Shown here in pieces: positions 21,585-28,870 of a DNA stretch of 40,927 nt. The DNA is from CAYPOY01 sp964412395 (GTDB taxonomy: Bacteria > Chloroflexota > Anaerolineae > B4-G1), in NCBI GenBank assembly GCA_964412395.1, contig CAYPOY010000003.1:1-40927 (forward strand), read 5' to 3'. The notes under the pieces are model-generated. The model was not told where the DNA came from, did not search any database, and was given only the letters and a program-made list of their open reading frames with translations. Made by a program: the position numbers and the translations under genes. The number at the start of each line of letters is the position of its first letter. Positions within the stretch are counted from its first letter, which is position 1.

Positions 21585-22208
21585 ATGCCGGCGATGAGTA
21601 GGCGGTGGCTTGTTGCAGCACTGGTACCGTTGGTGGCTCTTCTGGTTGCCTGTGGGGGAGAGCAATTGCCCTGGGCCGATGATTTCTCTGACCCAGCCAG
21701 CGGTTGGCAGGCCGAGTCGGATGCCTCTGCGGAGGTCGGATATCACGAGGGTGTGATGCACGTCCTCGTCAGATCGCCCAACCTTCTTGCCTGGACCTCC
21801 GCTGGACGTGAGTTCTCTGACTTTCACCTTTCCGTTGAGGCAACCCAGGTCGCTGGCCCTGACGACAACGAGTACGGCGCGCTGGTGCGGATGAAAGATG
21901 CCAACCACTTCTACATATTCTCTATCAGCGGTGATGGCTATTACCAGGTCAGCAAGTACGACGATGGTGAGAGGGAGGCTTTGAGCGGAGACTGGGCTCC
22001 TTCCGAAGCGGTCCATCCTGGGGCTGCGACGAATTTCCTGGAGGTTGTCTGCCAGGGTGTGACGATGACCTTCCTCGTCAACGGCGTGACGCTGGCGCAG
22101 GTCGAGGACAACAGTTATCCCAGGGGCGACATCGGGCTCTACGCCGGCACCTTCTTCGAGCCCGGCGTGGAGACCCACTTCGACAACCTGCGTGTGGAGG
22201 AGCTGTGA
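21585..22208 (+). CDS. secreted lipoprotein, jelly-roll/LamG-like domain (copy 2)
   Basis: A 207-aa predicted lipoprotein. A short basic N-terminus and a hydrophobic core end in LLVACGG, a canonical lipobox. The mature part mirrors the upstream gene: ADDFSDPASGWQ, PNLLAW, DNEYGALVRMKDANHFYIFSISGDGYYQV, LEVVCQGVTMTFLVNGVTLAQV, and a final THFDNLRVEEL. ATG 21585 has a distant GGGGGAG; ATG 21594 is an alternative. It is followed 62 bp later by mtaB, likely on the same transcript. No enzyme signature; probably a surface glycan or polymer binding protein. Confidence 0.7.
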   Translation: MPAMSRRWLVAALVPLVALLVACGGEQLPWADDFSDPASGWQAESDASAEVGYHEGVMHVLVRSPNLLAWTSAGREFSDFHLSVEATQVAGPDDNEYGALVRMKDANHFYIFSISGDGYYQVSKYDDGEREALSGDWAPSEAVHPGAATNFLEVVCQGVTMTFLVNGVTLAQVEDNSYPRGDIGLYAGTFFEPGVETHFDNLRVEEL

Positions 22209-22270
22209 TGGATGCCATTAACGTGATCACCGTCTGGCGTATCACATAGCAGCAATCTGATGGTGAGTTG

Positions 22271-23536
22271 ATGAATGTCTATCTGCAAAGCCTGGGTTGC
22301 CGCCTGAATCAGAGCGAGATCGAGACACTGGCGCGCCAGTTCACGGCGTCGGGTCACATCGTCGTCAGCGACCCTGCCCAGGCTGGCGTCTGTGTCATCA
22401 ATACCTGCGCTGTCACCACCGGAGCGGAGCGCAAGTCGCGTCACTGTGCCAGGGCGCTGGTCCGCGCTAATCCAGATGCCCGCATCGCTATCATCGGCTG
22501 CTATGCCACGCTGGCGCCCCGGCGTTGCGCCGCCCTGCCCGGCGTCGCCTGGGTCGTGCCCAACGCTGAGAAGGAGCGAGTGGTGGAGATTGTGGCTGCC
22601 TTTCCGCCTAACCCCCCGGCCCCCTTCCCTACCAGGGAAGAGGCAGGGGCGGTGGAGAGACACACCCGCGCCTTCGTCAAAGTGCAGGATGGCTGCGACA
22701 ATCATTGCACCTACTGTGTTATTCGTCTGTTGCGCGGGCCGGCCCGGAGCCGTCCTATGGCCGACGTCGCCGCCGAAGTACAGGCGCTCGTCGAGGCTGG
22801 TTGTCAGGAGGCCGTGTTGACCGGTGTGAATCTGGGTTCCTACGGTCGCGATCAGGGGCTGCCGAACGGCTTGTATGCGTTAATCGTTACGTTGCTGGCT
22901 CACACCGACCTGCCCCGCCTGCGGCTCTCGTCGCTGGAGCCTTGGGACCTGGATGAAGCTTTCTTCGGGCTATGGGAGAACCCGCGTCTGTGCCGCCAAC
23001 TCCACCTGCCGCTGCAGGCTGGCTGCGACGAGACCCTGCGCCGTATGGGCCGCCGCGTCACCACAGCGGGGTTCGCCCGGCTAGTGGAGACTGCTCATGC
23101 TACCATCCCCGGCTTGGCTGTGACCACCGATGTCCTCGCCGGCTTCCCCGGCGAGGACGAGGCCGCCTTCCGCGCCAGTTACTGCTTCGTGGCGGCGATG
23201 GAGTTTGCGCGGTTGCACGTCTTCCCCTACTCTCTGCGGCCGGGCACGGCCGCCGCCCGCCTGCCAAACCGAGTGGCGCGTGAGGTGCGCGATGCGCGGG
23301 CGCACGCGATGCGCGAACTGGGTGCTGAGCAGGCATTCCGTTTTCGCCAGCGGTTCGTGGGACGGGAGATGGCGGTCCTATGGGAGCAGCGTCGGTGTGA
23401 TGGTTTGTGGACGGGCTTGACCGACAACTATCTGCGGGTCGTCACGCGCGCGGAAGGAGACCTGCATAACAGGCTCATGGCCACACGGCTGCTTGCTGCG
23501 CAGAACGGTCATCTGGTGGGCGAGGTGATGGGATGA
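22271..23536 (+). CDS. mtaB: tRNA t6A37 methylthiotransferase MtaB
   Basis: A 421-aa radical SAM enzyme that adds a methylthio group to t6A at tRNA position 37 (decoding ANN codons). The N-terminal methylthiotransferase domain has the three cluster cysteines in LGCRLNQSE, INTCAVT and IGCYAT. The radical SAM cluster is CDNHCTYCVIRLLRGPARSR (CxxxCxxC). LHLPLQAGCDETLRRMGRR and TTDVLAGFPGEDEAAF are typical of this subfamily, and a short TRAM-like tail ends the protein. ATG 22271 is preferred over TTG 22268. A Pro-rich linker between the two domains (about residues 113-128) is encoded by a CCCCC..GGGG hairpin repeat, an in-frame insertion. Confidence 0.92.
   Translation: MNVYLQSLGCRLNQSEIETLARQFTASGHIVVSDPAQAGVCVINTCAVTTGAERKSRHCARALVRANPDARIAIIGCYATLAPRRCAALPGVAWVVPNAEKERVVEIVAAFPPNPPAPFPTREEAGAVERHTRAFVKVQDGCDNHCTYCVIRLLRGPARSRPMADVAAEVQALVEAGCQEAVLTGVNLGSYGRDQGLPNGLYALIVTLLAHTDLPRLRLSSLEPWDLDEAFFGLWENPRLCRQLHLPLQAGCDETLRRMGRRVTTAGFARLVETAHATIPGLAVTTDVLAGFPGEDEAAFRASYCFVAAMEFARLHVFPYSLRPGTAAARLPNRVAREVRDARAHAMRELGAEQAFRFRQRFVGREMAVLWEQRRCDGLWTGLTDNYLRVVTRAEGDLHNRLMATRLLAAQNGHLVGEVMG
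22607..22655 (+). repeat. C-rich hairpin repeat inserted in frame in mtaB
   Basis: The segment contains CCCCCC and CCCCCTTCCCT, a three-base loop and AGGGAAG (stem 22624-22630 with 22634-22640), then CAGGGG. This matches a C-rich palindromic dispersed repeat common in cyanobacterial and Chloroflexota genomes (recalled, not searched). It encodes NPPAPFPTREEAGA in the linker between the two MtaB domains. Confidence 0.55.
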
Positions 23537-23633
23537 GCAACTATGTCTTTCAGTATTTCACCTGCACATGCATCTGTTGGGCAAACGCCCATTGGGCTGG
23601 CCGCCTGGACAATCTATTTTAAGGAGGAAAACT

Positions 23634-24293
23634 ATGTTAGTTAGAGATCGAATGACCCCTAACCCCGTCACTACCACGACCGATACCAGTCTTAAGGAGG
23701 CCTTGGAACTGATCCGCAGCAAGCCGTTCCGCCATCTGCCGGTGGTGGACGAGAGCGGCAAACTGGTTGGCGTTGTGACCGAGAAAAGCCTGGTCTATGC
23801 TTCTCCCACCCCTGCTACCGCCCTCAGTGTCTTTGAAGTGGATTACATCCTCTCGCGCACGAAGATCGGGCAGATTATACAGGGGCCGGTCGTCACCGTG
23901 GAGCCCGATTTGCCTCTCGAGGAGGCAGCGCGCGTGATGATAGACCACCGCTTCGGTTGCCTGCCCGTCGTTGAGGACGATAAGCTGATCGGCATCATCA
24001 GCGACACGGACATCTTCCGCGTTTTCGTCGAAGGGCTGGGGGGCGGGCATCCCTCGCTGCGTATCACCATCGTTATCCCGGAGGAGGTAGGCAGTCTGGC
24101 ACGGGTTATGAGCCATATTGCGGCTCTGGGTGGCAACATTCACTCGCTGGGCATGTTCTGGGGTGAGCAGCCTGAGGACCGGGTCGTCGCCTTCCGTCTG
24201 GAGGGAGTGGATCGCGAGACTGCTGTGCAGGCGCTGGAGGCCTACGGCGTCCAGGTCGTGCACGTGTGGGAGCCGGGTCAGAGCCGTTCGTAG
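23634..24293 (+). CDS. CBS-pair and ACT domain protein (AcuB-like)
   Basis: A 219-aa cytosolic regulatory protein. Two CBS motifs are clear: residues 1-60 (MLVRDRMTPNPVTT...RHLPVVDESGKLVGVVTEKSLV) and about 80-135 (GPVVTVEPDLPLEEAARVMIDHRFGCLPVVEDDKLIGIISDTDIF). An ACT-like domain (about 145-215: LRITIVIPEEVGSLARVMSHIAALGGNIHSLGMF...) follows. CBS pairs bind adenine nucleotides and ACT domains bind amino acids or other small ligands. The AAGGAGG ribosome site seven bases before ATG 23634 is strong. It lies 97 bp after mtaB with no clear own promoter. The target is unknown; resemblance to acetoin-utilisation AcuB proteins does not prove that role. Confidence 0.82.
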   Translation: MLVRDRMTPNPVTTTTDTSLKEALELIRSKPFRHLPVVDESGKLVGVVTEKSLVYASPTPATALSVFEVDYILSRTKIGQIIQGPVVTVEPDLPLEEAARVMIDHRFGCLPVVEDDKLIGIISDTDIFRVFVEGLGGGHPSLRITIVIPEEVGSLARVMSHIAALGGNIHSLGMFWGEQPEDRVVAFRLEGVDRETAVQALEAYGVQVVHVWEPGQSRS

Positions 24294-24421
24294 TCCCCGC
24301 CTCGGAGGTGCCCCAGGCGAGATTTACCCGGCTGATCTGCCCTCGTCCCGAGGGTCGTTCTAGAGCCAGCGTGTCATTTTACTGCAGTGCATGGAGACCT
24401 TTGGAGCTTGGCATGGGTTGC

Positions 24422-24450
24422 TTGACAAGTCTCCACTGCGCGATTATAAT
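24422..24450 (+). promoter_or_regulatory. consensus sigma70 promoter of rpsU
   Basis: TTGACA (24422-24427), exactly 17 bp, TATAAT (24445-24450): both boxes perfect. The start site would be about 24457, giving a leader of about 48 nt before the GTG of rpsU. Confidence 0.85.
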
Positions 24451-24504
24451 GAACCTGCAATTAAGAAACCGGTCCGAAACTGGGTATAGAGAGGGGTGAA
24501 GTGA

Positions 24505-24711
24505 GTGACCAGAGTTATGATTGAGGAAGGCGAGTCCTTCGATTCTTTGTTGAGGCGTTTCAACAAGAAGGTACAGTCCGACCGTGTGATGTCGGAGGTA
24601 CGTCGCCGTCGCTTCTTTGAGAAACCAAGCGTGATCCGCAAACGCAAGAAGGCGGCTAAATTGCGCAAGAGCCGCCGGCAGACACTGAAAGCTCGGCATC
24701 GTTATCAGTAG
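24505..24711 (+). CDS. rpsU: 30S ribosomal protein S21
   Basis: A 68-aa very basic ribosomal protein that binds near the anti-Shine-Dalgarno end of 16S rRNA. Seen: VMIEEGESFDSLLRRFNKKVQSD, SEVRRRRFFEKPSVIRKRKKAAKLRKSRR, both family hallmarks. GTG 24505 is chosen because GAGGGG lies eight bases upstream; ATG 24517 would cut the first strand. It is followed by yqeY, a common pairing in bacteria, and is driven by the perfect promoter at 24422-24450. Confidence 0.93.
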   Translation: MTRVMIEEGESFDSLLRRFNKKVQSDRVMSEVRRRRFFEKPSVIRKRKKAAKLRKSRRQTLKARHRYQ

Positions 24712-24740
24712 AACAACCTGCTGCGGTAGTAGGGCCACAC

Positions 24741-25187
24741 GTGAGCCTGAAACAACAACTACAGGAGGACCTTAAGGAGGCGCTTCGCGCCCGTGACAGG
24801 TGTCGCAAGTCTGTCATCCGTATGGCATTGGCTGCAATCGTCAATGCCGAGGTTGAGCACGGTGGTGAGCTTGACGACGCTGGTGTGATTGCGGTCCTGC
24901 GGAAGGGGGCCCGTCGGCGGCGCGACACTATCGCCGAACTGCGGCAGGCCAGTAGGCCTGAACTGCTTGCCGAAGAGGAAGCAGAGCTGGCGATCCTTGA
25001 GGGGTATCTGCCCAGGCTCCTTTCACGCGAAGAGATCGCTGGGGAGGCGCGTCAGGTCATCTCGGAGGTCGGAGCGACCAGGATGGGAGAGATGGGCCCG
25101 GTAATGCGTCAACTGATGTCCAAACTCAAAGATCGTGCCGATGGTCACGTCGTGAGTGAAGTCGTGCGTGAGTTACTGGCTGGCTAG
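24741..25187 (+). CDS. yqeY: GatB/YqeY domain protein
   Basis: A 148-aa protein of the YqeY family, related to the C-terminal tail domain of GatB, which binds tRNA in the Asp/Glu-tRNA amidotransferase. Seen: MSLKQQLQEDLKEALRARDRCRKSVIRMALAAIVNAEVE, ILEGYLPRLLSREEI, and the closing GEMGPVMRQLMSKLKDRADGHVVSEVV. Role in the cell is not settled; a part in translation quality or tRNA binding is usual inference. GTG start at 24741, 29 bp after rpsU, with a weak ribosome site. A terminator follows at 25226. Confidence 0.9.
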   Translation: MSLKQQLQEDLKEALRARDRCRKSVIRMALAAIVNAEVEHGGELDDAGVIAVLRKGARRRRDTIAELRQASRPELLAEEEAELAILEGYLPRLLSREEIAGEARQVISEVGATRMGEMGPVMRQLMSKLKDRADGHVVSEVVRELLAG

Positions 25188-25225
25188 CCGCACTCGTTGG
25201 AGCACGCGTTACACTGATAGACAGG

Positions 25226-25254
25226 AGGGAGCGCCGCGTGTGCTCCCTTTTGTT
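25226..25254 (+). terminator. rho-independent terminator after yqeY
   Basis: AGGGAGC (25226-25232), a nine-base loop and GCTCCCT (25242-25248) are followed by TTTTGTT. It closes the rpsU-yqeY transcript. Its T-tract ends only about a dozen bases before the ATG of pgpH. Confidence 0.75.
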
Positions 25255-25265
25255 AATCTTAACTG

Positions 25266-27386
25266 ATGAGTACGAACGCAACCGACGTCAGAGGCAACGG
25301 AGGAAAACCCTCACCACGCCGGGGTGACCATCGCTGGTGGGCCTGGTTGCGCCTGATCCTGCTGGGAACGGTGCTGGCCGGAGTTACAGGCGTTGTGATG
25401 GTCCTCCCGCTGCTGCCCACTGATCGCGTGGTGCTGGAGGAGGGGGATGTTGCTCCCCAGGACATCCGTGCTCCCCGCCGCGTAACTTACGAAAGTGCCA
25501 TCCTGCGCGCGGAGGAGCAGGAGCGTGCTGCAGCCGGAGTCGAGCCGGTCTATACACTTCCTGATCCTGCACTGGCCCGTCAGCAACTCGACCGTGCCCG
25601 CCAGGTGCTCGATTACCTGGGATCGGTGCGTGCCGATACGCTGGCTTCCTCTGCCCAACAGCGCGGCTGGATTCTGGCCGTGCCCGAACTGGCCAGTCTT
25701 CCCTCTGAGACGTTCAACGGCCTCCTCGCCCTGCCTGACGAGAGTTGGGACCGGGTCCAATTGGAGACACTGGCTGTGATTGACCAGGCAATGCGCCGTG
25801 AGATTCGCGAGGGGCACCTGGAGGACGCTCTTGAGGAGGTACCTGCCCAGGTCAGTCTCGACCTTTCGAGCGAGGAAACCGCCGTCACCATCGCGCTTGC
25901 GCAGCATTTCCTGGTCCCTAACTCTTTCCTTAACCCCATGGCCACGGCACAGGCTCAAGCCCGTGCCCGCGAAGAAGTACCATCTGTGCTGCGCACCTTC
26001 GAGGCCTACGAGATTATTGTACGAGAGGGAGAACGTGTCTCGGCGCTCGATATAGAAGTACTGGATCAACTCGGATTGCGACAACCCCAGGTGAGGTGGA
26101 CTGATTTGACTGGCGCCGGCTTGCTGGCCGTATTGGCAACCTTGCTGTTATGCCTTTACCTGGCGCGTTTTCAGCCCGATGTGCTGTGGAATGGGCAGCA
26201 ATTTCTTCTCCTGGTGTTGCTGACGTCTTTCTCGGTATTGGTAGTCGGGCTGATGGTGCCGGGGGGCATGGTTCTACGCTACCTGGCTCCGGCACCGGCG
26301 TTGGCCATGCTGGCTTCGGCTGCTCTGGGGCCGCACGCGGGTGTGGCAATTGCCGTCTTCCTCGGGGGCGCTGTTGGTGTCATTGCCGATAACTCCCTGG
26401 AGATGGCTACCTACGCTACTTTTGGTGGGCTGGTCGCCGCGCTCACACTAGGGCGAGTTGAGCGCATCGGTGCGCTCTTTCGCGCTGGCGCGTTTGTTGC
26501 CCTGGCGCACGCGGTCATTGTCGTTATCTTCCGTTTGCCGCAAGGTTTTGCCCAGCCCGGCGATTTGCTGTTCACGGCGCTGAGTGGCGTAGTCAATGGG
26601 GGCCTCTCGGCCAGCCTGGCGCTGGGTGTGCTATTCCTGATAGGCCCGCTGTTCGACATCACCACTACGATGCGGCTCATCGAGTTGAGCCGCCCTGATC
26701 ACCCGCTCCTGCAACGGCTGCTGCGCGAAGCACCCGCTACGTACCATCATAGCCTGATGGTTGCTAATCTGGCCGAGCAGGCAGCCGAGCGTATCGGTGC
26801 CGACGCTCTGCTCACCCGTGTAGGGGCCTACTACCACGATGTGGGTAAGATCGCCCGCCCATACTTCTTCACCGAGAACCAGGTCAAAGGTGTGAACCCT
26901 CACGACCGGCTCGACCCGCATACGAGCGCTGAGGTCATCATTGACCACGTCAAGGATGGGCTGGAACTGGCGCGGCGTTACCGGCTGCCTCGTCGCGTGC
27001 GTGCCTTTATTCCCGAGCACCACGGCACCGATTGGGTGAGTTTCTTCTACAATAAAGCCGTACAACTGGCAGGCGACGCCGCGTTGGTTGACGAAAGCGA
27101 CTTCCGCCACCAAGGCCCCAAGCCCCAGAGCAAGGAGACTGCCCTGGTCATGCTGGCCGATAGCTGTGAGGCGACCGTGCGCTCTGCACGTCCCACCAGT
27201 GCCGAGGAGGTGACAGAAATCGTCAACCGCATCATAGATCAGCGCGTGGCTGATGGTCAACTGAGTGAATGCGACCTGACCTTGCGCGATCTTGAGATTA
27301 TACGCGAGACCTTCGTCTCTGCCCTGAAGGGCGTCTTTCATCCGCGCATCCAATACCCGCAACCAGAAAAAGTGACCGATACGTGA
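25266..27386 (+). CDS. pgpH: 7TM-HD phosphohydrolase, PgpH/YqfF family (cyclic-di-AMP phosphodiesterase)
   Basis: A 706-aa membrane protein that most likely hydrolyses cyclic di-AMP. Layout: one TM near residues 25-48, an extracytoplasmic domain (about 55-275, the 7TMR-HDED region), then seven TM helices (about 280-480), and a cytosolic HD domain (about 485-690). HD ligands are visible in TYHHSLMVANLAEQAA, GAYYHDVGKIARPYFFTENQ, DPHTSAEVIIDHVKDG, FIPEHHGTDWVSFFYNKA and MLADSCEATVRS. ATG 25266 is the first in-frame start after a stop at 25260; it has no ribosome site and lies just after a terminator. The order pgpH-ybeY-dgkA matches yqfF-yqfG-dgkA of Bacillus, which supports the call. Confidence 0.9.
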   Translation: MSTNATDVRGNGGKPSPRRGDHRWWAWLRLILLGTVLAGVTGVVMVLPLLPTDRVVLEEGDVAPQDIRAPRRVTYESAILRAEEQERAAAGVEPVYTLPDPALARQQLDRARQVLDYLGSVRADTLASSAQQRGWILAVPELASLPSETFNGLLALPDESWDRVQLETLAVIDQAMRREIREGHLEDALEEVPAQVSLDLSSEETAVTIALAQHFLVPNSFLNPMATAQAQARAREEVPSVLRTFEAYEIIVREGERVSALDIEVLDQLGLRQPQVRWTDLTGAGLLAVLATLLLCLYLARFQPDVLWNGQQFLLLVLLTSFSVLVVGLMVPGGMVLRYLAPAPALAMLASAALGPHAGVAIAVFLGGAVGVIADNSLEMATYATFGGLVAALTLGRVERIGALFRAGAFVALAHAVIVVIFRLPQGFAQPGDLLFTALSGVVNGGLSASLALGVLFLIGPLFDITTTMRLIELSRPDHPLLQRLLREAPATYHHSLMVANLAEQAAERIGADALLTRVGAYYHDVGKIARPYFFTENQVKGVNPHDRLDPHTSAEVIIDHVKDGLELARRYRLPRRVRAFIPEHHGTDWVSFFYNKAVQLAGDAALVDESDFRHQGPKPQSKETALVMLADSCEATVRSARPTSAEEVTEIVNRIIDQRVADGQLSECDLTLRDLEIIRETFVSALKGVFHPRIQYPQPEKVTDT

Positions 27387-27883
27387 AGGCGAGATCCGAA
27401 TTAAAGACATCTCTGCATACCATAGAGATACAGATTGACGAGCAGTTCCTGGCGCAGGTTCAACCCGATCTGCTGCACCAGGCTGTGCTGGCGACCCTGA
27501 TCCACCAGCGGGTGGAGGAACTATGCGAGTTAGCTGTGGTGGTGACTGACGATGAGGCGTTGCACGAACTCAACCGCCGTCACAGAGGCGTGGACGCGCC
27601 GACCGATGTGCTGGCCTTCCCCAACGAGACCCGTGGACCATTCGTTGGCGCGCCAGGCCTGCTACGCTATCTGGGCGACATCATCATCTCATTCCCCCGC
27701 GCTGAGGCTCAGGCCACCAACGTCGGTCACGACGTCCAGACAGAACTGCAACTACTGGTCGTTCATGGGATGCTACACCTCCTGGGATACGATGACGTTA
27801 CGGAGGAGCAGCGTGCGCAGATGTGGGCTATCCAGGCCGAGATTCTCCAGACCCTGGGGGGCGAAGCGCATCTCTCCGCGTGA
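27383..27883 (+). CDS. ybeY: endoribonuclease YbeY
   Basis: A 166-aa metalloenzyme used in 16S rRNA 3'-end maturation and ribosome quality control. Seen: VVTDDEALHELNRRHRGVDAPTDVLAFPNE (family hallmark TDVLSFP), LGDIIISFPRAEAQA, and the zinc region VVHGMLHLLGYDDVTEEQRAQM. Normally this motif is HGxLHLxGYDH; here the third ligand is Asp rather than His (GYDD). GTG 27383 overlaps the pgpH stop by four bases, so translation is coupled. It is followed by dgkA. Confidence 0.9.
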   Translation: MKARSELKTSLHTIEIQIDEQFLAQVQPDLLHQAVLATLIHQRVEELCELAVVVTDDEALHELNRRHRGVDAPTDVLAFPNETRGPFVGAPGLLRYLGDIIISFPRAEAQATNVGHDVQTELQLLVVHGMLHLLGYDDVTEEQRAQMWAIQAEILQTLGGEAHLSA

Positions 27884-27889
27884 TATACC

Positions 27890-28261
27890 ATGCGCAGCCG
27901 AAATATCATCGAGAGTTTCCGCTTCGCTTTTTCTGGCCTATGGTATGTTCTGCGCACCCAACGCAACCCGCGCATTCATCTGACCATCGCTGCCGCCGTG
28001 GTTGCGCTGGGGATGTGGCTAGGTCTATCGCTCACCCAGTGGGCGGTGCTGATGCTGACCATCGGCCTCGTGTTGGTGGGTGAGATGCTGAATACCGTGG
28101 TGGAAACGTTGGTGGATCTGGTTAGTCCCGGCTACCACCCGCTGGCGAAGATAGTCAAGGACGTGACGGCGGGGGTGGTGCTACTGACGGCTATCATCTC
28201 CATCATTGTCGGCCTGCTGGTGCTCGGCCCGCCGCTGTGGGAGCGGGTGTTGGGGAACTGA
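27890..28261 (+). CDS. dgkA: diacylglycerol/undecaprenol kinase (DgkA family)
   Basis: A 123-aa, three-TM lipid kinase of the prokaryotic DgkA family; in Gram-positives the substrate is often undecaprenol. The active-site motif is present: GEMLNTVVETLVDLVSPGYHPLAKIVKDVTAGVVL (pattern E..NTA.E..VD....AK..KD..A). ATG 27890 lies six bases after ybeY. It provides lipid phosphate for envelope synthesis, and fits with uppS and cdsA at the right edge. Exact lipid substrate is not readable. Confidence 0.88.
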   Translation: MRSRNIIESFRFAFSGLWYVLRTQRNPRIHLTIAAAVVALGMWLGLSLTQWAVLMLTIGLVLVGEMLNTVVETLVDLVSPGYHPLAKIVKDVTAGVVLLTAIISIIVGLLVLGPPLWERVLGN

Positions 28262-28328
28262 GCATCGGGACGGGCATAATAGGATTGCCTTCTAACCAAG
28301 ATCAGACTATGGGGGGGAATAACATCGG

Positions 28329-28802
28329 ATGAATAGGCGTCAACCCGTCTACTTGACCGCCGAAGGCATGGAGAATCTACGTCACGAACTGGACCACCTG
28401 GTCAACGTGAAACGACCTGCACTGGCCGAGCGATTGCACAAGGCGATTCAGCAGGGAGACCTCTCGGAGAACGCCGACTACATAGCCGCTAAAGAGGAAC
28501 AGGGCTTCCTGGAGGGGCGTATCCAGCAGATCGAAGCGATGCTGCGCAACGCGGTGATCATCCAGGAGGATGGTCCCAGGGACAAGGTTGCTCTGGGTGG
28601 TCGTGTCACCGTCATCGAGGAAGGTGCAGAGGAGGTGGAGAACTTCCGTATCGTCGGTCCGGCTGAGGCGGATCCAACTAATGACAGATTGTCCAACGAG
28701 TCGCCTCTGGGCCGGGCATTGCTGGGACACCGGGTGGGGGACACCGTCACCGTGCAGGCCCCAGGAGGGGAGATTGTCTTCCGGATCACCTCAATCCGGT
28801 GA
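28329..28802 (+). CDS. greA: transcription elongation factor GreA
   Basis: A 157-aa factor that rescues backtracked RNA polymerase. The N-terminal coiled coil has LTAEGMENLRHELDHL and the tip motif GDLSENADYIAAKEEQGFLEGRI with the acidic residues needed for transcript cleavage. The C-terminal FKBP-like domain has VTVIEEG..FRIVGPAEAD and SPLGRALLGHRVGDTVTV. ATG 28329 has a G-rich tract (GGGGGGG) about 10-15 bases upstream. A single CATAAT at 28275 is a weak promoter candidate. The ABC ATPase follows after 68 bp. Confidence 0.93.
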   Translation: MNRRQPVYLTAEGMENLRHELDHLVNVKRPALAERLHKAIQQGDLSENADYIAAKEEQGFLEGRIQQIEAMLRNAVIIQEDGPRDKVALGGRVTVIEEGAEEVENFRIVGPAEADPTNDRLSNESPLGRALLGHRVGDTVTVQAPGGEIVFRITSIR

Positions 28803-28870
28803 AGCTGCAAAAGGTGCGACGCATATTGAGAGGCGTGTCGCACCCGGTGCACCTGAGGAGTGGCAGTAGC

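Noticed and set aside
20928..22178. 416-codon open frame on the minus strand opposite the two lipoproteins
   Set aside because: Shadow of the + strand genes: composition is His/Arg/Gly-rich, there is no ribosome site, and both + genes have signal peptides and clear paralogy.
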